A program made the translations under genes and the position numbers. DNA of 64,000 nt from Cystobasidium ongulense (Eukaryota; Basidiomycota; Cystobasidiomycetes; Cystobasidiales; Cystobasidiaceae). Shown here piece after piece: positions 1-13,200 of the stretch. Below the pieces are notes generated by a model. It worked only from the letters and a program-made list of their open reading frames with translations, searched no databases and had not been told where the DNA came from. Each line of letters starts with the position of its first letter. Position 1 is the stretch's first letter. Location: the NCBI GenBank assembly GCA_022835595.1, contig BQUP01000009.1, forward strand, positions 62,001 to 126,000, in the 5' to 3' direction.

Positions 1-332
1 GGGAGTAGTCTCAGTTAATAATATTATTGAATACTGTTGGAAATGGTGAAGATGTCAATCACTCTGCCGGCCAAGGCCCTCGAAGAAGAACACCCTTCGC
101 TCGATCACCCGCAAGGAAGAACGCGGAACGGCAATGCTGGATGACGCGGGAGAGGCCGGATGATCATGACCCCGGCTAATCAATATACGAAGTCACTAGT
201 ATTACTGATACTTTATACATGCAGTGCTTTCTTGACTACGTGCATACAACAGTCGCACTACTACCTTGTTCTTATATGATACACTCCGTCTTGACGTGGC
301 ATGCATTGTGCAAACATTCAAGCGCAGCATCC
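1..332. other. Left-edge stretch without a supportable gene
   Basis: This is downstream of the RAD3 stop codon and should hold its 3' UTR. On the + strand a short open stretch runs from the window edge to about position 177 and could be the tail of a gene lying to the left, but it has no recognisable motif and too little length to call. Confidence 0.3.
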
Positions 333-3300
333 CTACTCGTCCACGTCCATGGTTATAGCAGCGCCGCCCCCGTTTCTCTGCTTCTTCGCTTGAATACTGC
401 TGGCCTCCATCTCTGCCTCTTCTATAGCCATAATATCAGCATCCTCGAACCCTTCATACCATCCCTCTGCTTCTGCTTCTGCCACGGGATCTCGGCTCTC
501 GTCTGCTCCGGTCAAGGTTCTGCCTCCTTCTGCAGCTTCCCGGACTGCCTGTTGTCGCGCTTCAATGTGCTCGACTGTCCACAATGAGACCCCAGTTTGG
601 TCGTGCTCGAAGGGCTGCGCCATTGACCGCAGGAAACGCTTGCTCATGACTGCGGGAGCGGTAGAAATAGTTCGTAACCAAAGGATGGTCACAAAAGTGA
701 AGGAATGAATAGCAAGTGCGCAGAAACAGTGATCAGCTGACAGAGTCTCCCTTCACTCATACTCGTTCAAATAAGATCGGCAACTCACCAATGGCCATAT
801 CCGTAGAAAGGTTCGTAGCAGTTTCGGCAATGTATTGATTGATCCACTTAGGTAACTTGGCGCGTTTATCAGCACGAGCAAAGCGCTGCAATACGTGATG
901 GTCGGGAGTGAGCAAGGCCGGGTCAGCCTAATGCACGGAATCCGCGACAAGACAGCTGGATAATGACTTACACGATCCGCGAACACCATCAACCCATAAT
1001 CGGTTTTACTGCGAGTGAGGCAAACAAGTCAGCATATTCGGATACCGCGTATGGAAGGGAAGACTTCACATACCCGCGCAATACTCTTCCTACACATTGA
1101 GCAGCGTGTCGCATAGCGTCGAAGGTAAGATAATCATTCTCGCGTATTCGATAATTGTCACGCATGAATTCGAGACGGGCCTGAACAAGACGTTGGACCA
1201 ATGTCAGCATTCGGAATGAGGTATTGTTCACTTAGTCACTGTGTCGACCGCTCACTTTCAAGATACGAGACTCTGTGTATTGATATGGAATACCAAACAT
1301 GATGACAGCTCGTCCATAATTATGGTCGAAATCAATGCCTTCAGACACTTTGCCTCGAGCGACTGAGAGCAGTACAGCGCCTCGTCCGTTATTGCATGCC
1401 TGAAATAGAACGTCATGTCTCGAATAGTCAGCTGACAGAACATCCAGCAAGGCAAGCAGAGTCCCCCAGGCTCACCCTCCGGTAATTCTCCAAAGCAACG
1501 GACGTTTCTCCAGCATCGGGCGTTTCGACGAAAATGAGTTTGTGTTTCCACACATCGTTGAGAATGCCCTGAAGGAAAAAATGATACACATCAAGACCTT
1601 CGTCCATAGCTGGTGTTGAACACGCCTTACCATCTCATTCCAAGCTGCCACGATACTCTCCATATAAAGATAACTAGGGAAGAATCCCACAATACCATCC
1701 GGGACAGCTTTGCAGTATTCAATGAGAATAGTACCGAAATTCCTAACGACAGCAGGTTCATTTCTGACCTCGAATCTAGAAGAAATAGGAACTTGATCTG
1801 ATCCTCTTGTAATTACTAGTGGTAAGAAACAATTTCTTGTCAATGTCATCGCGTAGGATTCCATCATTGTCGCTTCGAATCCTAGCATCTTGGGGTACAT
1901 GTCCAAAGGTGAGATGGTTCCCGATGTAATGACCACGCTGCTAAAACGTTCAAACACGGGTGCAATAGCTAATGAGGCATCGAGGCAGCTATAAAATGTA
2001 AGCGCTCAGTCAGTATGTACCTTGCAAATTTGTGAACATTGGTGAATGTGCTCACGTCAGGTGGAAGATAGGATTAGGTACGGTAGCCATGTCGGACTCG
2101 AAAGGCTCGAGGATGAGAAGGAAGCCTTTGAAAGTTGAATATATATCAGCAAGGCCTAAAAGGGAGGTACGCGTATTCCTGACTCACCCTTCTCGTATGT
2201 GGCCACTAGCGTAGCGAACGAAGCTACTTTCTGTAAAGACGAGAGTTCGTCTAACCTTTTCATCTCCAACGTTCTCACAAGCGAAGAGAGTCTTTCCGCA
2301 CAGAACCTGAAAGGATTGAATGTATTAGCATGTGTTGAATTGACATGTATAGTTGTTGATCAGTGACAGTACTTTAGAGGCTTCTTTTCTATAAATGTCA
2401 ACTCTTTCAGATGTTGTAAGAAAGATGCTGGCGTTTCAGCAACAACGTGCAGTACTCGCATTCGGGTCTATAAAGCAAATCTTAGTCAGCGAAAGCGAAT
2501 CAATCAGGCTTGTTGCGGCTGCAGTCTCACCTTGAGATATTCTACAAACCTTGCCAGGAAGGCAGTGAAATGCTCCGCTCTTCTGATGTTACCGGGTATA
2601 GCTTCTTTCAATATATCTTCTGGCAGGATTGGATTCGATAACCACTGATCTTCGTCTCGTGCTACGTCCGTTTCTTGCAGACCTTGCACAAGCTTTTGAT
2701 ACTCGTCTTGCAATTTACTGGCATCTGTTCTCTTGATTCTGATAAGAGTTAAACGGACACCTGTTAGATTCCTCCAAGGTCAGAACCAATCTGCATACTA
2801 GCTTACTCTTCGATCTTTTCCGTCAATGTCTGCACGCTTCTCGCTGCAGCATCGAGCATAGGTCTGGTCAAATCAACACTGAGCGACTCGATACAGACGT
2901 TATCAATGTTATGTGCTTCATCGAAAACTACAATCGAGTTCTTGTCCATTTCCTTTGAGACTTGCTCCGCAACTTTCGGATCGAGAAGATAGTGGAAAGA
3001 GTAGACGATGATTTGGACGTATGGCATCATGCGACGCACGGCGAAATACGGGCAAATGCCTTCGCGAATACCATATGCTTTGATATCGTCAAGCGTCCAC
3101 ACTCCATTCGGTATGAGCTGTCCAGGTTCGCGCTCGCCTAGGCGCTGAATACATGTAATGTTAGTTCTTGCAGCAGCAGTAACACTATTAAACCCAGAAC
3201 CCGACGCACCTCATGCCAATCACAGACTTCGACGCTGCCTGGATCTGCCCTATTCTTCTCGCACACTGCTGCATTTGTTATGTCTCTGCACCGAGCATCT

Positions 3301-3936
3301 ACAGCTTTGCCCTTCTTCTCCTTGCTAACGGAAGGATGTATGCACAGGTTCTTTCGACTTGTAAGCCCGAAACCGAGGAAATCGTCCTCTTGCATACCAC
3401 CTTCATTCTTCCTAAATTCCATTAGTCTTTTCAATTCGGCCAGTACCTTCTCAATCTCCGGCACAGTTCGCGAGCAGTATATGAGTTTCCGCTTTTCTGC
3501 ATGGAACTTGTTATCTAGGTATTAGCTATTGATCTCGGCTTTGAGATTCAAATACATGAGCTCACCTGTTGATAAGACACAATGAGCGACAGCAAACTGA
3601 CAGTCTTGCCTGTCCCTGAAGGCATTTCCAGCACACAGTGGCCCTGCGCCAATGAAGCGAAATGCATTCAGCTGTCTTCGCCACCATCAGTGAGTTGCAA
3701 GTCGACGCAGCTCACGCCGACATCGAGTGTACGCTTCAGGTCACCTGTGGGCAATTGAATGAGGATGATTTAATCCTAGTGCACTGTCCACCTGTAGCGA
3801 CACAACTCACACATATACTGGTACTGCTCAGGATAGATGTTCGGGTATGGGAAGAGCACTGTAACAACGGTCAGACTACGACAGCAAGCAGATGCGCAGC
3901 TATCTTACCAGGCAGCTCATCTATCATGAACTTCAT
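333..3936 (-). CDS. RAD3: TFIIH 5'-3' DNA helicase subunit RAD3/XPD
   Basis: This is the ATP-dependent 5'-3' helicase of TFIIH, which opens DNA in nucleotide excision repair and supports transcription initiation in the nucleus. The start at 3936 gives MKFMIDELP, matching the family's conserved N-terminus. The next exon carries Walker A ([11 protein letters not shown], about 3600-3640). Further downstream are the Fe-S cluster region ([10 protein letters not shown]-like block near 3340), the DEAH box ([13 protein letters not shown] near 2920), the TSGTLSPLD-like block as [12 protein letters not shown] near 1900, the helicase motif V/VI segments [15 protein letters not shown] (about 1350) and [17 protein letters not shown] (about 1100), and the [11 protein letters not shown] tail near 620. 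The gene is cut by about a dozen short GT-AG introns, so the reading frame changes often. The tail beyond the conserved region is acidic and ends at a TAG at 333. It is followed upstream by a tandem SNF2 gene on the same strand. Identity is very secure; exact exon edges were not all worked out. Confidence 0.96.
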
Positions 3937-4519
3937 CTTGAGCGATGTGCTATAGGTTCTGACGCAGCTGTTGCTGCTTTCTGGATCAAGTCCTGTCGAT
4001 CACCGACGACCACCTCGAGAGGTGTCGCGGAGAGTGCTTCTCTTCTTGAAGCTCAAGGCGGGCTTAGGTATCTACCGAGCGATTTCAATGACTCGATGTG
4101 GTGCACATAGATGCCCACGCCGGGCTATGACTTGATGGGCTGAGTCGTTGGAAGGCAGAGCGTGGTTGCTGTCGCTCGCCGCCGAAAAAGCGAAGCTCTC
4201 GACAAGGCTGGTTACATGGATACCTGAGGATGGTGACTCGTATCCCGGACTCTATACCGTTTGAGTTGCAGCATTGCGTTTTGGATTGCAGCAGAGCATT
4301 TAGCGTTGTACTTCGGCTATCGGTGGAGGATTGCTATTCTACAGGTGGTTTGAAATTCGGAATCTAATCTATGATATAGTTGCAAAAGCATTGCACTTTT
4401 ATTGAATCATACGGATCCTTGTTTGCACTGATCCAACTCCTTCACATATCATTTACTGCTACTTATTCGCGCTTCTGAAGTAGATGTCCCCATAGGTAAC
4501 ATGTCCATACACAATGACT
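3937..4519. promoter_or_regulatory. RAD3 upstream region and 3' UTR of the first Uls1-like gene
   Basis: The stretch holds the 5' flank of RAD3 and the 3' flank of the SNF2 gene that ends at 4520, both on the minus strand. On that strand an AATAAA-type polyadenylation signal (TTTATT on +, 4398-4403) lies about 120 nt after the SNF2 stop codon. No other gene is visible. Confidence 0.5.
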
Positions 4520-7500
4520 TTACATGACAGCAGCTGCGCTGGTGCCCGCAGCATTTGAGGGTCCAGCGGCGGGCGGGACTCCGTTCTGGCCTGCATGATG
4601 CGCATTTTGTATTTGTTGACGAGCAAAGTGACCTTGCTCTTCGCCGAACCCGAATAACATCTTCAGTTCCTCGATGCCAAACTTCTTGGGCTTTTCACCA
4701 GTTCCCTCTCCGAGAGAGTGGTCAGCTAGCTTCTGTTTATGAGCTTGGAGAGTAAGCATTCGATCTTCGACCGTTCCAGCAACGACGCATCTCTCCACAA
4801 ACACCTCCTTCTGTTGTCCTAGCCGATGCATGCGACAGAAGGCTTGAGCTTCGACAGCGGGTGACCTGCGCAATTTGAAACATGTTTAGTCTCTGACGCT
4901 GACGACATAGCAATCTTCACTCACCAGGCCAGATCAAGGAGAATGGCTCGGTTACCGCCCGTCAGGTTCAGGCCAACGCCACCCGCTTTTAAACTCATGA
5001 GCATGCATTTTACTTTTTTCGATTCGTTGAACCTTTTGACGGCAAGGTTTCGGTCTTTCGCATTTAGACTCCCTGTAAACGCTATCCAAGGGATTGATTG
5101 TTCATTGAAATAAGCTGCAACCAGATCTAGCATTGAAGTCCACTGCGAGATTATCCTAAGAAGAAAAGTCAGACAGAAGGGGTGAAAGCGCGAGAGACAG
5201 CACCTACATGATCTTGTCTTCTTTGGGCGATTCTTTGATGATGCGAAGCATTGCTTCCATCTTCGCCGATGGAATGAATTTCCGACCTGACTTCTCTTTG
5301 AATTTGTTTACTAAACCACTAGAAAGCTCGGGAGACTTGTTCTTCCGGCCCTTGATGAAGTCTTTGATGTCTCCTCCGTCTGAATCTTCTGAATCTTCCG
5401 TATCGCTACTACCGCTCTCGATCTCATCATCCGATTCACCTCCAGTCTTCTTAGTGTAGCCGGCAACAGGATTAGCCTCTTCACTGTCGTCGATAAACTC
5501 GTCATCATCATCGGAATCGGCGATTACCCGTCTTTTAGCAGCTCGTGATGTTCCCGCTGCAGGTCTGCTCCTTTTGACGCGGTTCGGTTTTTCGGCCTTG
5601 TCAGCCATAGCTTTCATGTTCTTCTTCTTGAGGTACTCGGTCATCTCCTTTTCAAATTCCTCTTGGTCATTCGACAATTGCCCGCCAGAAATCGCTGCGA
5701 GCTGATCTGTAGTCGGCTCGAAGTGCTGCATAGCGAAGATCATATCTTTGGTGATCTTTTGACGACAACTTGGGCAAGGGCGGTCTTCTTCTCCGAAGTT
5801 TTCGGGATTTTGGGCAGCAGTCTCTGGCTGCTCGATCCACTGCGCGATACAACTGCAGAAGGCGTGTCCGCAAGCAGTGAGTAGAGCGGATGCATCCAGG
5901 GGATCCTAAAGCCGAATGGAGTCAGCGTCCGCTATGCTCGGATTTGCGCTAGCAAAGACGTATTTACCATGCAGATAGGACACTCTTCCATCTGTATATC
6001 GCGCTGTGCTTGCTCGTCCTCATATCTCTGCTTGGCGAGGTCGAGGCGCCTCTTAAGCATAGTATCGAGGGCAGGTCGTCCACACTTGGCAAGAACCGAA
6101 TTATGTGCAGCAAGTCGCTCCGCTTCGACAATTTCAGGGCTGGTATAAGCGGAGTTGAGACAACTCTCGGTGACCAAGGCCGGATGACCAACGCTACATT
6201 CAGTTCAGGTGGTCAACAAAGATAACTACGCAAGTAGTGAGGAATCGAATGCTCACCATTGACGGAGACGCAACAAGAGTACGAGAATGTGTGCATAGTT
6301 TTTCATGACTGTTCCTGCTCGGATGTATTTGCTCAATTGCTGTTGAGATCTTCCTTCGATGTAAGAGTAAACGCTCATCTCGTCGGCACTTAGAGTAACG
6401 GCAGTTTCATGGAGATACATAGGCTTGAGATTGAGGAGTCGTTTTCCGTTCAGCTCGGAATCCTTGTTGCGTCGCAGGAGTACTAATTTGAGAATAGCCT
6501 GTACTTTCTTGCTGGCTCTCTCCGGATTTTTCGGAGCTACCCGATGAACCGCGTCTCTCCATGGGGCCCAGTCTTGCCACGGTTTGACTCTCAGGAAACG
6601 CAACAGAGAATAGATATCATCGAGGGTGTTTGTAATAGGAGTTCCAGTCAAGCACCATCGGTAGGTGGCATTGAGATAGCACGAAGCTCTGCTAACCCTC
6701 TGTAGACAGAATATATCAGCTATTTCTGGTCATGTGTATCGCCAACCTATGGTATTTGGACGTACTGTATTTCGATTGCGCAGATTCTGACTTTCATCTA
6801 CGATGACCCTTCGCCAGTTGATTGTGAAAAGATGGTCGTCTTGATCGCTAGCCCTATCGTACCATCTTTCTTCGTCCCTCTCGTTCCATTCTTTTCCTTT
6901 CTTTTTAGCTTTTCGTTTGGCAGATGCCTTTGCTGTATCGTCACACGGTGACCAGGCCAAGGCCATGGTATTAGTGGTGGTTAAGACGATGTCGTACTTC
7001 TTCAGATCCTGTGGGCAGTGAAGGTCTTTCAGCCTCTGACAAGGTAAAACATTGCTAGTCGGCGGAAGTCACCTTTTTGCTAATTTTTCTTCCAGGCCCG
7101 TGATAGATGTAGGCTTTCATTTGTGGTTGAAAGCGTTCGATCTCATTCTTCCATTGCTGAAGCAAGGCTAAAGTCGAAAGAATGTTTCGGATGATTCAGT
7201 GGTCGTCAGGCTTAAACATAACGTGATTGTCATTGAAGTGACGTGCAAAACGTACCGAGCGGAGCCAAAATCAGGGTCGCTTTCTCTTTATTCTCTTTCT
7301 TAGCTTGATGCAGATGAATGAGAGAAATGGTCTGAACTGTCTTTCCAAGTCCCATGTCATCGGCAAGGATTCCGCCTTTAATTTTGGGTCTAAGCTTCTC
7401 TTGATTGACCATCCAGGCTATACCAAGAATCTGTAAAGGCAGTATCTCAGCAAGAGAAGTGTGCTGCGCTTACTGAAGCATTGACATAGATTTACCTGAT

Positions 7501-9620
7501 GAGCAAAGGGTTGAATGGCAGTGCTGAAACAATTGTAACAGGCTATCAGAATCCGGCATCACAAGAGGATTAGCGAGAGAAGTAGAAGTCAATGCCTACC
7601 CTTCGATCACGTCTCCCTGCTTTTCAAGTCCAATAACAGCCATAGCCTCCTCTAGAGCAGCCTCGCCCTCCGCGTCGAAGTCGAATCCAGCAGCGGCATC
7701 ATTGAAAAATCCGAGCGTTTCATCTTGAGTATATGCCCGTTCACCCCCTGAGAAGGGCTCAATTCCATAACGGAAGTCCGGCATGCCCTCTTCGATGCCG
7801 TTATCATCGTCTTCTGACCCACTTTCGCCTTTCATATCTACGTCCTGCACTCTTGCTTCGCCTCCTGTAGCATTGGGAATGAAAGTGGGACCAAAGTTGG
7901 CGGCATGCTTAGCTGGAGCAGCAATGTTGGACGTGCTAGCTTTAGGAGCAATGAAATGGCTGTATGGTGCGCGTACTCGTTCGAAGTTGAAGGAATTAAG
8001 GAAGCCGGAATCGTTGCCAACACTCGTTCCCCCTTCGGTCTTCAAGGCGAATGGAAGTCTTGCAGATCCTTCATCCCGTAGGCCATGGATTGCACGTGGA
8101 TTCTCTTGGATCGCTGGTTTGATGTCACCATCGCCATTGTCATGGGAGGGTTGACCGTTTCCGGCGAGTGTAGAACCAGACATGGTGTTTCCATTGAAAG
8201 GCAAAATGCCGTCTTTGCTATCGTCACCGAGATTAGGTCGTTTGCGCATATGAGCAGTTTTTAGAACCTCATCCCTGTCATTTTGGCTGTTCTCGGCGCT
8301 CATGGCTTGACCTTTTTGCTTTGGCTGAGCAGAGGGTCCAAATTTGCTGGATAGATCTACCAAATCACTATCAGCGGAAGATCTATCGCTTCGAAGGTTG
8401 TCCTCGAAATCGGTGTCGAATGTTGAATGTCTTGGCTTGTATTCGGACTGCAGAGAAAGAGGTATGGCGGTGTTGGAAGTGTAGGCAATGGCGCCCTGGA
8501 AGTTGTTCGCATTTATGGAAGACCGAGAAGAGTGTTTTTGAAGTGGCGGACGTCCCTTCCCCTTGTCCTGCTTGCCGACTGAATTCTTGGTTGCAGGGTA
8601 TGATGAGGGCAGGCCGGCACCATTCTCTTCGGACTTGGAAGGGGTCGGTACATTGCTCTTCTTGGTCGGAACCAGAATGACGTCGTCTTCTTCTTCAGAT
8701 GAACTGTCAATGAGAATGAGCTTCCTGTCGTCATTGGAACCAGTAGAGCGGAAGGAAGATGATGATTTGATGGCTCGGTTTGAAGGAATAGTGGATGAAG
8801 TGAATTTGGGAGCTTCCAGACTTTGACTAGACTTAAAGCCAGGAATGGAGGTTGTTGATCCGCGTGCTTTGACAGCTCGTAGATGTGCAGGCGACTCTTT
8901 TTGGTGATGCTGTTACATCAAAGTACGTATCGTCAGAAAAGCAAGTATAGGGGCCAAACATTGCTCCAGTGGGATCGAGACGCGGAAAAGGACACGCACA
9001 ATGAGTAGACCTAGACTACCGATACCGAAGGCTTTTCCACCATCATGAACTGCAGGTAGATTGTCGACGAGCCAGTCAGTGCGGGCTGGTTTTCGTTCGT
9101 AGTTCCCAGGGAACGGCTACTTACTATCGTCAGAAGCGTTCAGAGTGATGATCTTCTTCTTCTTTACGCAGACGCCTTCCAGACATTCGGCCTTTCCGAC
9201 TGTAAATCGTGTGCGATAGTAATGAAAGGAGGAATGTTGTTATGATTCGGATGATTCGAAGCGACACCGAGCGAAGAAGGTGCAGCCATGCAAGACGAGG
9301 TATACATCTGATCAGGATGCGGATTAGAGATTGCGTCTGTGGTATTGGCACCTACAGCCACTTCCCGGCTCAAGAATGAGCTTGAACTGGGTGTCATAAG
9401 GTCGGGCGTCGAGGATATCCGAGATGTCGGCTAGAAGGTGTTCAGGGATGACCTGCGACAGCAATACGGGATGAGCATACAATTCAATCATCAGCTGTCA
9501 TTGGCTCTCGCTCTTTGCGTTCGCTCTCATGTTTAGCGAACTCACTTCTCGTCCGCCACTGCCCGCGAGCACCATCTTAGCCACATTGGACGCCTGGGGA
9601 TGAGGCTCCAAAGAGGCCAT
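4520..9620 (-). CDS. SNF2-family DNA translocase with embedded RING finger, Uls1/Rrp1-2-like (copy 1)
   Basis: This is a Swi2/Snf2 ATPase with a RING E3 finger between its helicase lobes, the layout of yeast Uls1 (a SUMO-targeted translocase/ubiquitin ligase) and S. pombe Rrp1/Rrp2. The ATG at 9620 (MASLEPHPQ) matches the start of its neighbour paralog. The N-terminal half is disordered with an acidic patch followed by DDVILVP (near 8680), a candidate SUMO-interacting motif. A conserved block ending in [19 protein letters not shown] lies near 7650. The first lobe has Walker A ([13 protein letters not shown], about 7370), a DESQN box (about 6790) and [19 protein letters not shown]. The RING follows as ECPICM, split by an intron, then CGHAFCSCI and CPSCRQ (about 5780-5990). 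The second lobe has [16 protein letters not shown] (about 4960) and CRMHRLGQ. Choice of Uls1 rather than Rad5/Rad16 rests on the [13 protein letters not shown] and [10 protein letters not shown] blocks, and is moderately sure. Confidence 0.9.
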
Positions 9621-10227
9621 GGCTGGTGTGGACTCTTGAAGTGGTATCCACTTGCTGTTCTAATCCTCTACATCCACATGAGTACAGTCATGGTAAGAGA
9701 AGAAGCACTGAGATAGACTGGTGCCCAACTCTGAAGACACGATCGGGCTTCAGATTTGCTCGGACTTCGACTATTCTACACCTCAAATACCGCCCAAATC
9801 AGCAATGTGGAATGATGGATATTGGCTGTGGGACCCTGGACGAATAGCAGTATTTCAGAACGCACAGTTGTATTGTAAGACTGCCGTCTAGTACCACGTG
9901 ACCTGCCGGTAGAAATTGGCCCACGTAGTGGAAGTGTGTGAAAGGACACCCTTTGTACTGCTGAGCAACTGCGTTGACTTCTGCATTACTGACCCAAAGT
10001 ACAAATTATGTGCTACTTGCGCCCCAAATGGACTCTAGCTGAAAGTACAACGCAAAGAAAGCACTGACAGTAATAGAAACGCGAAAACAAATATTGCTGG
10101 ACTATTGTGTATATAATGCCAATACTGAAGAACTGAAATTATACTGTCGACTGTATCAATGTTGGGGGCTCAGCAAATGACTTGCACCTCCATCTTTCCG
10201 AATTTGCTATGCGACGAATTCATACTT
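9621..10227. promoter_or_regulatory. Spacer between the two Uls1-like genes
   Basis: About 600 bases lie between the tandem paralogs, holding the 3' UTR of copy 2 and the promoter of copy 1. No gene, RNA gene or obvious repeat was seen. Confidence 0.4.
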
Positions 10228-13200
10228 TCAAACTACAGGTCGAACCGCTGAGGCCGCTGCAGCCGAGCCATCGGCGCTGGACGACCCAGATGGCCCAGCC
10301 AACGACGGCAATTTGATCTTTGGAGAGTCTTTATCGTGATCCGGATGGACCCAACTGCTTGCAAAGTGACCTTGTTCACCACCCATGCCAAAGAGCATTT
10401 TAATTTCATTGATACCAAACTTCTTGAGCTTTTCTCCAGATCCTTCTCCGAGAGAGAAATCTGCCAGTTTTTTCTTGTGCTCCTGCAGTGTGAGGATTCG
10501 ATCTTCGACTGTTCCTGCAACGATGCATCGTTCCACAAAGACCTCTTTCTTCTGACCTAGACGGTGCAATCGACAAAAGACTTGGGCCTCAACGGCTGGC
10601 GACCTGTGCACAAAATTGAAAGGCATCAGTCGGACAATCGCTTCTATGTGTAAAACCTTGCACTCACCAGGCTAGATCAAGTAGAATTGCTCGGTTGCCT
10701 CCTACCATGTTAAGACCGACGCCACCAGCTTTCAAACTCATCAGCATGCATTTCACCGGCCTGTCGGGACCATTGAAGCGTTTGACCGCCGCATCGCGTT
10801 CAGATCGAGACATGTCGCCTCTAAAGCTGATAAATCTGATCCGTTGCTCGTCCAAGTAGGCCGCGACTAGATCCAGCATAGATGTCCATTGGGATACAAT
10901 CCTGTCGAAACAAAACAAAGTCAATGTCTATACGTAGGGTTTCAGGTCATAGAACATACATAATCCTATCGTCTTTGGGTGATTCACGAATGATACGAAG
11001 CATAGCTTCCATTTTGGCAGAAGGAATGAACTCTCGACCTTCGACGTGCTTGAATTTGTCTTTGACATCTTTCGAAAGCTCCCAGACTTTGGTATCCTTT
11101 TCTTCCTTCTTACTGCGCAAGAAGTCTTTGACATCGCCATCGTCAGAGTCTACGTCCGTTCCATCGTCATCGAAGTCGCTCTCAGGAATATCAATCTCGG
11201 CTTCCGAGTCTGACTCTGCTCCAGTTTCTTTGGTATAGCCTGCAACTGGATTCGACTCTTCAGAATCATCAATGAAATTATCCTCATCGTCGGATTCTTT
11301 GATAATCCGCCTCTTGGCCGCTCGCTTGGCAGCACGAGCAGGTCTCGCATTCTCTTCTCTCGTCTTCTTCCCCTTCTTGCCAATAGTTTCAATGTTTTTC
11401 TTCTTCAAATATTCAGAGACCTCCTTTTCAAATTCCTCTTGATCATCTGTGACCTCGGTGCCAGTAATTTCAGCAAGCTGTTCCTTCGTTGGCTCGAAAT
11501 GCTGCAACGGGAAAAGAGTCTCTTTGGTGATCTTCTGACGACAGTTGGGGCATGGGCGGTCTTCTTCTCCGAAATTTTCAGGATTCTGAGCAGCAGTCTC
11601 TGGCTGCTCGATCCACTGCTTAATACAGCTGCAGAAGGCGTGTCCACAAGCTGTGATTAGAGCAGATGCATCCAAAGGATCCTAAAGATAACTGAATTAG
11701 CCTCCAGTATACTCGACTTCATGCTAACATCAAGGAAGAGGACCGACCATGCAGATAGGGCACTCTTCCATTTGTATATCGCGCTGAGCTTTCTCATCTT
11801 CGAACCTTTGCTTTGCAAGGTCGATACGCCTCTTCAGCATACCATCCAGGTTGGCTTGACCATACATGGTAGACACCCGAGCATGAGCAGCTGTTCGATC
11901 AGCAATAGCATCTTCAGCTTTGCTGTATGCAGAGTTCAGGAAACTTTCAGTGACCAGGGCGGGATGTCCAACACTGTGTCCAATGTAAGTAATCAGTGAA
12001 GGTTTACCACGGCAGCTTCCGAGACCGTGATGCTCACCATTGACGTAGACGCAATAAAAGCACAAGGACATGTGCATAGTTCTTCATGACCGTTCCTTCT
12101 CTGATGTATTTGCTGATTTGCTGTTGCGATTTTCCCTCCATGTACTCGTATACATTCTTCTCATCTTCGCTTAAGATGACAGCCTCATCATGGACATGCA
12201 TCGGTAACAGGTTCAACAATCTTACACCATTCAGTTTAGATTCTTTGTGGCGTCTAAGGAGCGTTAATGTAAGAATAGCTTGGACCTTCTTGCTTGCGCG
12301 CTCAGGGTGCTTCTTCTCGATACGGTGAACGTCATCTCTCCATTTGGCCCAGTCTTGCCAAGGGTCGACTTTGAGGAACCGCAGGAGCGAGTAGATATCG
12401 GTGAGGGTGTTTGTGACGGGCGTTCCAGTCAAGCACCATCGGTAGGTGGCGTTGAGGTAGCAAGCAGCTCTACTGACCCTGGAGTATGGCAGGAGAGCAT
12501 TAATTGTACGTTTCAAGCAAGGACAAGAGACTCGAAGCGACTCAATGCGATGGAATCCCATGAGATGAAGGAACTCACCTTGTAGCTCGGTTTCTTATAT
12601 TCTGCGCTTCGTCGATTACTACTCTCCTCCAGTTAATAGTAAATAGAGGTTTCATCTGATCACTAGCCTTTTCATACCAATCATCTTCGTCTTCCTTTGT
12701 CCATTCGTGACCTTTCTTCTTAGCATTACTTTTCGCAGTACGTCGAGCGGCATCGTCGCACATTTCCCATTCTAATGCCATAGTTTGCGTAGTTGAAATC
12801 ACTATATCGTACTTTTGTAAATCCTAAAAGAATCCGCCACATTCAGCTACCATATTCAGCATCGTATTGAAGGCATGTGCACACTTACATCTTTGCTGAT
12901 TTTCTTGCCCGAGCCATGATAGATGTACGCTTTCATACGTCCACCAGTATGCACGTTTATTTCGTTTTTCCATTGTTCCAAAAGAGCTGGGCATCACGAA
13001 ACATCAGCCAAGGTTGTATACGCAGCCACCGAGTCCCGCTGTGATAGGCAACTCACCATTAGGCGCCAGAATCAATGTTGCTTTCTCATCATCACCTTCC
13101 TTCGCTTGGTTGAGGTGAATGAGGGAGATGGTCTGTACAGTCTTGCCAAGACCCATATCGTCGGCAAGAATTCCACCTTTGATTTTAGTTCTGACTTTTT

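Noticed and set aside
1-180. 3' end of a plus-strand gene at the left edge
   Set aside because: The frame is open only because it is short; no motif and no upstream context.
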